From contig QHUF01000161.1 of the NCBI GenBank assembly GCA_003221075.1, positions 1-6,581 on the forward strand: a stretch of DNA of 6,581 bases, read 5' to 3'. The position numbers and the translations under genes are program-made. Positions within the stretch are counted from its first letter, which is position 1. The number at the start of each line of letters is the position of its first letter. The stretch is from Gemmatimonadota bacterium (GTDB taxonomy: Bacteria; Gemmatimonadota; Gemmatimonadetes; Gemmatimonadales; GWC2-71-9). Below, piece after piece: positions 1 through 5,506 of the stretch. The notes under the pieces were generated by a model. The model had not been told where the DNA came from. It searched no databases and saw only the letters and a program-made list of their open reading frames with translations.

Positions 1-358
1 CCAGCTTCCACAGGCCGCCCTGATCGGTGGAGAGCAGCTCCATGACGGTGAGCTGGAACTCACCCTTTTCCTCGTACATGGACGGCCGGGCGAAGACGAA
101 CACCTGCATGCCGTCGCTGGGCGCGGGCAGCATGAAGTTCTGTTTGGCAAACATCACGCAGCGCAACTGCGCCGACTTGTCGCGCAGCGAGAAGTACCAG
201 TGGCCGCTGCGCCACGCCTTGAAGCCCGCGATTTCGCCCCGCACCCAGAGCGGTGGCAGGCCGGCTTCGATCACCGCGCGCGCACGCTTTGTGACCTCAC
301 CGACGGTCCACGCGCCCTCGGTGGACGCGGCACTGAACAGATCTAGGCGCGCGCCCAC
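1..358 (-). CDS. xseA: Exodeoxyribonuclease VII large subunit, N-terminal part (cut by window edge)
   Basis: XseA forms exonuclease VII with the small subunit XseB; the enzyme degrades single-stranded DNA from both ends during repair. Only the first 119 codons are present, and the gene runs off the left edge. They give the N-terminal OB-fold (tRNA_anti-like domain) of the family. A WTVGEVTKRAR segment opens it, followed by PLWVRGEIAGF, GHWYFSLRDK, LRCVMF, DGMQVFVFARPSMYEEKGEF and a final strand LTVMELL. This is the usual order of conserved XseA blocks. The catalytic C-terminal part is outside the window. I chose the GTG at 356-358, which gives a start reading (M)GARLDLFS. It overlaps the end of folD by 16 nt, and no clear Shine-Dalgarno is visible, so translation is probably coupled to folD. 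The exact start is uncertain; the family assignment is firm. Confidence 0.9.
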   Translation of the reverse strand, partial: MGARLDLFSAASTEGAWTVGEVTKRARAVIEAGLPPLWVRGEIAGFKAWRSGHWYFSLRDKSAQLRCVMFAKQNFMLPAPSDGMQVFVFARPSMYEEKGEFQLTVMELLSTDQGGLWKL

Positions 359-1230
359 TGTCGAGCGGCCTGGACGGTGTTGTACAGCAGCATCGTGATG
401 GTCATCGGGCCCACGCCGCCGGGAACGGGCGTGATGGCCGAGGCGACCTGCTTCGCTTCCTGGAATTTCACGTCGCCGACGAGGCGGTAGCCCTGCTTGC
501 GGGAGGGGTCGTCGACGCGATTGACGCCGACGTCGATCACGACGGCCCCCGGCTTCACCATGTCGCCGGTCACGAACTCCGGCTTGCCGATCGCCACGAT
601 CAGGATGTCCCCCTGGAGCGTGTGCTGCTCGATGTGGCGCGTGCGGGAGTGGCACACGGTGACCGTCGCATTCCCGCCGGGAGCGTCCTGGAGCAAGAGC
701 GCCGCCATGGGCCGGCCGACGATGTTGGATCGCCCGACCACGACGGCGTGCGCACCTTTCGTATCGACGCCAGTACGGATCAAGAGCTGCTGCACGCCAT
801 ATGGCGTCGCCGGACGAAAGCCCGTGGGGTCGCCGACGACAACCTTGCCGACGTTTTCGGGATGAAAGCCGTCGACGTCCTTGCGCGGGTCGATGCGATG
901 CAGGGCCCGATTCGCCTCGATCTGCTTTGGGAGCGGCAGCTGCACGAGTATCCCGTGGATTTGGGAGTTGGCATTGAGCCGCTCGAGCAAGGCCATCAGG
1001 TCGGCTTCGCTGGTGTCCTTTGCGAGCTTGATCGTCTCGTGGTACAGACCGGCTTCATCGCACGCCTTGCCCTTCATCCTGACGTAGACCTGCGACGCCG
1101 GGTTATCCCCGACGAGCACGACGGCGAGCCCCGGCGTGACTCCCGTCTTCTTGAGCTTCGTGATCTCGCTCTCCAGCTCACTGCGCATCGTGGCACCGAT
1201 GGCATTACCGTCGATCAGGTTAGCGGGCAA
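343..1230 (-). CDS. folD: Bifunctional methylene-THF dehydrogenase / methenyl-THF cyclohydrolase FolD
   Basis: FolD is a cytosolic homodimer that oxidises 5,10-methylene-tetrahydrofolate with NADP and hydrolyses the product to 10-formyl-THF, supplying purine and formyl-Met synthesis. The 295 residues match the usual length of about 285-300. Visible motifs are the catalytic YVRMK block (Tyr49, Lys53), VQLPLP at 96-101, KDVDGF with Asp120 at 118-122, PATPYGV near 140, the Rossmann signature VVGRSNIVGRP at 164-174, CHSRT near 193, and the C-terminal signature PVPGGVGPMT at 268-277. All key residues are present, so it should be active. The start is TTG at 1228-1230, giving MPANLIDG, the standard FolD opening. 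It overlaps the 3' end of rny by 11 nt with only a weak GGTGG upstream, which suggests translational coupling. The stop codon TAG at 343-345 lies inside xseA. Confidence 0.97.
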   Translation of the reverse strand: MPANLIDGNAIGATMRSELESEITKLKKTGVTPGLAVVLVGDNPASQVYVRMKGKACDEAGLYHETIKLAKDTSEADLMALLERLNANSQIHGILVQLPLPKQIEANRALHRIDPRKDVDGFHPENVGKVVVGDPTGFRPATPYGVQQLLIRTGVDTKGAHAVVVGRSNIVGRPMAALLLQDAPGGNATVTVCHSRTRHIEQHTLQGDILIVAIGKPEFVTGDMVKPGAVVIDVGVNRVDDPSRKQGYRLVGDVKFQEAKQVASAITPVPGGVGPMTITMLLYNTVQAARQWARA

Positions 1231-2644
1231 CGCCCACCGCCCGTGTCTCCCGAATCACCACCACCTTGATCTGTCCCGGGTACTGGAGCTCGCGCTCGAT
1301 TTTGCGCGCAATTTCGTCGGTCATCCGGGCCGCCGCGGCGTCATCGACGTGGTCCGGGGTCACGACGACGCGCACTTCGCGACCCGCCTGGATCGCGAAC
1401 ACCTTTTCGACGCCCTTGAACTCCGACGCGAGCTTCTCGAGATCGCCGAGCCGTTTCACGTAGGTCTCGTATGCCTCGCGCCGCGCTCCCGGCCGCGAGC
1501 CCGAGATCGCGTCGGCGGCCTGGACGATCACGCTCACCGGCGATTCGTGCGGCACATCGTCGTGGTGCGCGGCGATGCAGTTGATGACGGTCGCATTCTC
1601 GCCGTACTTGGTCGCCATTTCGACGCCGAGCTGGACGTGGGTGCCGTCGTGCTCGTGGGTGAGGACCTTGCCGACATCGTGCAGCAGCGCGCCCCGCTTG
1701 GCGAGATTGACGTCGAGCTTCAGCTCGGCGGCCATCATGCCGGCGAGATAGGCGACTTCCTTGGAATGCTCGAGGATGTTCTGGCCGTACGAGGTGCGGT
1801 ACTTCATCCGCCCGACCAGTTTCACCAGCTCGGCATGCATGCCGCGAATTCCGGTGTCGTACACCGCCTGCTCCCCCGCCTCGACGATGCTGGCATCGAC
1901 GTCCGCCTTCGCCTTTTTCACGATCTCTTCGATGCGGCCCGGGTGGATGCGGCCGTCCGCGATCAGCCGCTCGAGCGCCAGGCGCCCGATCTCGCGGCGC
2001 ACCGGCTCGAAGCAGGACACGACGACCGTGTCGGGCGTGTCGTCGATGATGACGTCGACGCCGGTGGCGGCCTCGAATGCGCGAATGTTGCGGCCCTCGC
2101 GGCCGATGATCCGGCCTTTCATTTCGTCCGACGGCAGCAGCACGGCCGACACGCTCGATTCGGCGGTCTGCTCGGCGGCGATGCGCTGGATGGCGAGCGC
2201 GATGATCTTCTTCGCTTCGCGGTCGGCGTTCTTCCTGGCCTGCTCCGTGATATTGCGCACCAGGGCCGCGGCTTCGTCACGCCCCTCGTTCTCCAGGCGG
2301 CTGACGATCTCTTGCTTGGCTTCTTGCGCAGTCAAGCCCGCGACCTGTTCGAGACGCGTGCCGATCTCCTGCGCGCGCTTGTCGAGGCCGCGCGCGCGCT
2401 CCTGGAGCTGCTGCTCGGTCTTGCGCAGCTCCCGCTCGCGCTGGTCGACGCCGGCGAGCTTCTCGTCGAGGCTTTTGTGGAGGTTTTCGCGGACCGACAT
2501 CAGCTCTTCTTTGGCCGCGAGGATGAGACGTTGGCTGGTGTCGGCAGCGCGACGCTCGACGCGCTTGCCCCAGAGGTAGAAGATCACCGCGGCTAACAGC
2601 ACGCCGCTCAGAACGGCTGCGACTAAACTCGACCACGCTTCCAT
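1220..2644 (-). CDS. rny: Ribonuclease Y (membrane-anchored endoribonuclease)
   Basis: RNase Y starts mRNA decay by endonucleolytic cleavage at the inner face of the membrane in bacteria such as Bacillus. The 474-residue protein shows the family layout. A single N-terminal membrane segment (about residues 7-26, rich in V, L and A, ending IFYLWGKRVERR) is followed by a charged coiled coil to about residue 160. Next come a KH domain with the GRIIGREGRNIRAFE motif at 177-191 and an HD phosphohydrolase domain with LEHS (His293), LLHDVGK (His322, Asp323), AAHHDD (360-363) and Asp378. The C-terminal tail has YPGQIKVVVIRETRAV. The protein is some 40 residues shorter than the Bacillus enzyme (about 520), apparently because the coiled coil is short; all catalytic blocks are intact. 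The ATG start at 2642-2644 has GGAGA at 2652-2656, 7 nt upstream. Confidence 0.97.
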   Translation of the reverse strand: MEAWSSLVAAVLSGVLLAAVIFYLWGKRVERRAADTSQRLILAAKEELMSVRENLHKSLDEKLAGVDQRERELRKTEQQLQERARGLDKRAQEIGTRLEQVAGLTAQEAKQEIVSRLENEGRDEAAALVRNITEQARKNADREAKKIIALAIQRIAAEQTAESSVSAVLLPSDEMKGRIIGREGRNIRAFEAATGVDVIIDDTPDTVVVSCFEPVRREIGRLALERLIADGRIHPGRIEEIVKKAKADVDASIVEAGEQAVYDTGIRGMHAELVKLVGRMKYRTSYGQNILEHSKEVAYLAGMMAAELKLDVNLAKRGALLHDVGKVLTHEHDGTHVQLGVEMATKYGENATVINCIAAHHDDVPHESPVSVIVQAADAISGSRPGARREAYETYVKRLGDLEKLASEFKGVEKVFAIQAGREVRVVVTPDHVDDAAAARMTDEIARKIERELQYPGQIKVVVIRETRAVGVAR

Positions 2645-2651
2645 GGATCTA

Positions 2652-2656
2652 TCTCC
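2652..2656 (-). promoter_or_regulatory. Ribosome binding site of rny
   Basis: GGAGA on the minus strand, 7 nt before the ATG of rny. It is separated by only one base from the foot of the hairpin at 2658-2680, so folding of that hairpin could influence ribosome access. The regulatory role is inference. Confidence 0.65.
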
Positions 2657-2657
2657 A

Positions 2658-2680
2658 CCTCTCCCCCTAACGGGGTGAGG
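2658..2680 (-). repeat. Hairpin-forming inverted repeat in the zapA-rny spacer
   Basis: The 43-nt gap between zapA and rny is mostly taken up by an inverted repeat. Bases 2658-2666 pair with 2672-2680 over nine positions with one T/T mismatch (2662/2676), leaving a five-base loop. On the transcript the arms read CCTCACCCC and GGGGAGAGG. No U-run follows on the minus strand, so it is not a standard intrinsic terminator. It sits directly upstream of the rny ribosome binding site. It may be an RNA-processing or stability element, or a copy of a dispersed C/G-rich palindromic repeat; the sequence alone does not decide. Confidence 0.6.
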
Positions 2681-2687
2681 ATAATTA

Positions 2688-2996
2688 TCAGCCGGCGGTC
2701 AGCGCCTTCCGCTTGGCCGGCGGCAGCATTTTGGCGAGGTCATCGGCGACGGCTGCAAGACGTGCCGCCACCTCGCGTTCGGTCTGCTTGGCCTGGAACA
2801 GCTCGTTCGTGATATCGAGTGCCGCCAGAATCGCGGCTTTATGCGTCTCCACCAACGGTCCCTGACTCAACACTTTCTTCAACGCCTGGTCCAGATAGGC
2901 GGCAACGTCACGGGTGTACTCGGGCGGCAGATCGGAGCGGACGGTGTATTCCTCCCCGCCGATCATCACCCGGACGGCGTGCTTCTTCGCCGTCAC
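2688..2996 (-). CDS. zapA: Cell division protein ZapA
   Basis: ZapA is a small cytosolic protein that binds FtsZ and promotes bundling and integrity of the Z ring. The 102-residue product has the family layout. A short beta-hairpin head reads VRVMIGGEEYTVRSD (residues 8-22), then PPEYTRDVAAYLDQAL (24-39) and the characteristic helix KAAILAALDITNELF (53-67). A C-terminal coiled coil to about residue 92 precedes a basic tail. The length is normal. The start is GTG at 2994-2996, overlapping the TGA of the upstream coiled-coil gene by 4 nt (GTGA), with GGAGGG at 3002-3007 ending 5 nt before it, a strong site. The overlap implies coupled translation with the upstream gene. rny follows after 43 nt. 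Confidence 0.93.
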   Translation of the reverse strand: MTAKKHAVRVMIGGEEYTVRSDLPPEYTRDVAAYLDQALKKVLSQGPLVETHKAAILAALDITNELFQAKQTEREVAARLAAVADDLAKMLPPAKRKALTAG

Positions 2997-3274
2997 TTAT
3001 GCCCTCCATTATCTCGTGCCTGTTCTTCCAGAAACGAGAGCCGTTGCACGAGATCCTGGACGCGCGTGCGCGCTCCCTCGACCCGCTGCCGCAGCGACTT
3101 GTTTTCCGACTCGAGCTCGGTGTTCTTGACCGGGCTGCCGCGGGTCTTCAGCTCCGACTCGGATTTTTGGGCGCGCGACCGCCAGCCCGCCAGCTCCTCC
3201 GCGACGTCGCGGACGATGGCTTCGAGCTGATCGATCGCCTCCCGGACATCAGGCCTGTCGCCGGTGTACGTCAA
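2993..3274 (-). CDS. Small coiled-coil protein, possible ZapB-like division factor
   Basis: I do not recognise this 93-residue protein as a firmly named family. It is almost entirely coiled coil, soluble, with no signal peptide or membrane segment. Two heptad runs are visible. The first has core residues Ile14, Leu17, Val21, Val24, Leu28, Trp31 and Ala35. The second has Leu54, Leu61, Val65, Ala68, Val72, Leu75, Leu79 and Leu82. A polar, Gly/Pro-containing break (TRGSPVKN, 44-51) separates them. It sits directly before zapA with a 4-nt overlap. The size, coiled-coil content and position resemble ZapB-like proteins, which cooperate with ZapA at the Z ring. That role is inference. I chose TTG at 3272-3274 because GGAGG at 3281-3285 stands 6 nt before it. 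An alternative TTG at 3305-3307 would add 11 residues but lacks such a site. The gene overlaps the end of pheT by 26 nt from the chosen start. Confidence 0.75.
   Translation of the reverse strand: MTYTGDRPDVREAIDQLEAIVRDVAEELAGWRSRAQKSESELKTRGSPVKNTELESENKSLRQRVEGARTRVQDLVQRLSFLEEQARDNGGHK
3002..3007 (-). promoter_or_regulatory. Ribosome binding site of zapA
   Basis: GGAGGG on the minus strand, 5 nt before the GTG start of zapA and inside the last codons of the upstream coiled-coil gene. It supports the GTG as the real start despite the absence of an ATG. Confidence 0.75.
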
Positions 3275-3280
3275 GTTCGG

Positions 3281-3285
3281 CCTCC
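3281..3285 (-). promoter_or_regulatory. Ribosome binding site deciding the start of the coiled-coil gene
   Basis: GGAGG on the minus strand, 6 nt before the TTG at 3272-3274 and inside the last codons of pheT. It is the main reason for preferring this start over the TTG 11 codons upstream. Confidence 0.65.
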
Positions 3286-4980
3286 GCTGCTCGCAACATC
3301 CTCTCAAGTACTTCCACTGCTTCGCGTTCAGTCAAAGTCCGATCAGGCGCGCGGAACGTGCAACGCCATGTGACGCCGCGCGTCGCCGCCGGTAGACCGG
3401 GTCCACGGTACTCGTCCAGCACATCCAGCCGCTCGAGCAACGCTCCGCCCTCACGGCGTAACACCGTTTCCACCGCACGGGCCGTCACGCTACCCGGCAC
3501 CACCAACGAGATGTCGCGCACCACGGGCGGCTGGGTCGGCAGCGGCTGATATCGTACCGGACTGGGCGTCGCGACTATGATCCGGACCTCGAGTCCGAAC
3601 AGCGGCGCCGCCCACTTTGGGGCGTCGGCCTCGAGCGGCCCCCAGACGGAGCCATTGGCGGCCGGTTGCACGTCGTCTGACCGGGCCGCGAGGCCTACAG
3701 CTAACTCAAAGTGCTGCTTTAGGTCCCATATGTCCATATCAGGTAGTTTCGCAGCGTTGGTACTATCGGTCCAATGCGGCGGATGGCGCGCCCCCGTGAG
3801 CACGATCGCGAGGTGCAGCTCTTCGTGGGGCCGGTGGCTCGGGCCTTGGGCCTTGCGAAAGACAGTTCCCACCTCGAAGAGGCGCACGTCCCGCTGACCT
3901 TGGCTCCAGTTGTACTCGACCCGGCGGATCAGGCTTGGGAGCAAACGGCTGCGCAGATGGGCTTCTTCGGCGGACAGCGGATTCAGCACGGCCACGGCGT
4001 CGGGGCTGTCGGCGGGGCCGAGCGGGAGCGTGCGCGCCTCGAGGAGACCGGTCCCGCTCGCGACGAGCTGGGCGCGAATGCGCCGCAGCGTCAGCTCGGC
4101 GGGCGCGTCGGGGACGGTGCCGGGGCGATAGGGCCGCAGCTCGTCCGGGAAGGAGTCGTAGCCGCGCAGGCGGGCGACTTCTTCGATGAGATCTACCTCG
4201 CTCGTGACGTCCGGACGCCAGCCTGGGATCTGAACCGCCATGCGCTCCCCACGCGGCGCGACGACGAATCCGACCCTCGCAAGCAGGCGCTCGATCTCCG
4301 GACGTGGGACCGCGACTCCCAGCAAGTGGGCTACACGCGCCTCGCGCAGGAACACCGATCTCGGCTTCTGCGGCTCCGGCCAGAGGTCCGCGGGAGGCTC
4401 GCGCATCTCACCGCCGGCGACCGCGCGGATCAGGTCGACGGCGCGCCCGAGGGCTTCCGGCATGCCCAGCATATCGATCCCGCGTTCGAAGCGATAACTC
4501 GATTCGCTCGACAGGCCGAGGGCGCGGCGGGTGCGGCGAACGCGGGTCGGCTGGAAGTAGGCTGCCTCGAGCACGATGTCGGTCGTGTGCTCCGTGACCT
4601 CGGACTCGGCGCTGCCCATCACACCCGCGACGATGGTCGGTCGTTCAGCATCACAGATGACCGTCATCTCAGGCGTCAGTTTTCTTTCGACGCCGTCCAA
4701 CGTGACGATTCTTTCCGACGGTTTCGCTCGACGCACGACAACGGCCGGCCCGCGCAGTTTGGCGAGGTCGAAGGCATGCAGCGGCTGATTGATCTCGAAC
4801 AGGATGTAGTTGGTCGCGTCCACGATGTTGTTGATAGAGCGTTGGCCGATGCTCTGGAGGCGCGCGGCGAGCCACGGTGGGCTCGATTGTACTTTGACGC
4901 CCCGAATGACGGCGATCATGTATCTCGGCGCCCCCTCGGGATCCTCGAGGCGAACTCCGACTCCGTCCACAACGGCGGAT

Positions 4981-5035
4981 GGGCGGATGGGCGGATGGGC
5001 GGTAACGGCCCGTCCGCCCATCTGCCCATCCGCCC
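4981..5035. repeat. In-frame GC-rich palindrome of GGGCGGAT octamers within pheT
   Basis: Bases 4981-5002 pair with 5014-5035 over 22 positions with one mismatch (4993/5023), around an 11-base loop. The left arm is made of direct GGGCGGAT octamers, with about one more partial copy at 4974-4980. The element is read in frame as part of PheT, giving a linker that includes ADGQMGGRAVTAHPPIRPSA (residues 27-46 of the C-terminal frame). It falls between the LPE after the G-V-A-R-E block and the LEDPEG block, a stretch that is variable in the family. The protein seems about 15 residues longer here than Thermus PheT. It could be a small palindromic element inserted in frame, or slippage growth of an octamer repeat. 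Confidence 0.8.
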
Positions 5036-5071
5036 GTCGAATCTCCGGCAGTTTCACCGTCGCTCCAAGAC

Positions 5072-5506
5072 TCACCGCCACCTCGCGGGCGACACCCTTA
5101 TGGCACAGCAAGCGTGATCGACGCCGAGGCCGAGCTCTTTGGCGGAGCAGAGCATCCCGTTCGACTCGATGCCGCGGATTTTGCGGCGCTCGAGGACTAG
5201 CCCACCCGGGAGCCGAGCGCCTACCGGCGCGAAGGGGTACGCTTTACCTGCTTGCACATTGGGAGCCCCGCAGACGACCTCGAGCGGCGCCGCGCCGCCG
5301 GCGTCCACGACGCAAAGCGATAGGCGATCCGCGTTGGGGTGCTGCCGCACCTCGAGCACGCGCGCGACGAGCACGTCCCGCAGGTCCTGATGGATCGGTA
5401 CCACGCCGTCGACGGGCGCGACTTGCCGGGCGAGGCGGTCGGCGACGTCCCGGCCCTCGAGCGGCCGCCCGAGCAACGACTCGAGCCAACGACGCGAGAC
5501 GATCAT
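5072..5506 (-). pseudogene. pheT: Phenylalanyl-tRNA synthetase beta subunit, N-terminal fragment (frame-disrupted)
   Basis: This frame gives the start of PheT: MIVSRRWLESLLG, then the EMAP/tRNA-binding OB domain (about residues 39-132) with RVLEVRQHPNADRLSLC (49-65), VVCGAPNV (77-84), PVGARLPGG (94-102) and ESNGMLCSAKELGLG (114-128). The homology stops at Asp130-His131-Ala132. The last 12 residues (CCAIRVSPARWR) are a frame-shifted tail with no family resemblance, ending at a TGA at 5072. The ATG at 5504-5506 overlaps the pheS stop in an ATGA junction, typical of coupled pheS-pheT translation, though no good ribosome binding site is seen. The continuation of the protein lies in another frame from about 5111, and a stretch of the family is missing in between. 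Confidence 0.9.
5105..5119 (-). other. Break point in pheT: frame change with loss of a conserved segment
   Basis: On the minus strand the codons GAT CAC GCT (Asp130-His131-Ala132 of the N-terminal frame) run straight into TTG CTG TGC CAT AAG of the C-terminal frame, which requires a shift. In bacterial PheT about 35-37 residues normally stand here: the end of the tRNA-binding domain, a D-A-P-x-G-T-P stretch, and the conserved V-T-x-N-R-P-D block just before L-x-H-x-G-V-A-R-E. None of these is found in any frame nearby. The simplest reading is a deletion of 3n+1 bases, around 106-112, inferred from family length. It cannot be mere programmed frameshifting, because the conserved block itself is absent. 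Confidence 0.8.

Larger units (their letters stand above)
3249..5111 (-). pseudogene. pheT: Phenylalanyl-tRNA synthetase beta subunit, main C-terminal fragment (frame-disrupted)
   Basis: This 620-codon frame carries most of PheT, the subunit that partners PheS in the alpha2-beta2 synthetase and handles editing and tRNA binding. Numbered from the TTG at 5111, it opens with LCHKGVAREVAVSLG, normally internal to the protein. The B3/4 region follows, with LEDPEGAPRY (55-64), INNIVDATNYILFE (93-106) and QPLHAFDL (109-116). Next are GVMGSAESEV (163-172) and SSESSYRFERGID (201-213), a B5 domain around 250-320 with DLIEEVARLRGYD (307-319), and the catalytic-like core with LRSRLLPSLIRR. The C-terminal anticodon-binding ferredoxin-like domain runs from about 521 to 620 (PPVVRDISLVV, RTLTERE). 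No independent start signal suits 5111, and the frame continues the gene begun at 5506. The segment joining DLK (462-464) to GPLEADA (491-497) looks shorter than in Thermus PheT. The end overlaps the coiled-coil gene. Confidence 0.9.

Noticed and set aside
27..398. A plus-strand frame at the left edge
   Set aside because: The minus strand of the same bases encodes a convincing XseA OB-fold that overlaps the folD stop in the usual way.
1136..2596. A 486-codon open frame on the plus strand opposite rny
   Set aside because: It is antisense to a complete RNase Y with all motifs. Its translation is rich in D, R, H, V and A with no recognisable domain, as expected from a GC-rich shadow frame.
2658..2687. 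Intrinsic terminator between zapA and rny
   Set aside because: The stem is not followed by a U-run on the transcribed minus strand, and the rny ribosome binding site follows directly.
2645..2687. 6S RNA gene after zapA, as found in gammaproteobacteria
   Set aside because: The spacer is only 43 nt, far too short for 6S RNA.
4974..5035. CRISPR-like or tandem-repeat array
   Set aside because: The octamer units are adjacent with no spacers and form an inverted repeat inside a coding frame, so this is not a CRISPR array.
3774..5117. A 447-codon open frame on the plus strand opposite pheT
   Set aside because: It is antisense to clear PheT homology and reads as low-complexity R/A/G/D-rich sequence, including the translated palindrome. 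No domain is seen.
5072..5119. Programmed ribosomal frameshift joining the two pheT frames
   Set aside because: No slippery run is seen, and a frameshift would not restore the missing conserved residues, so a deletion explains the data better.
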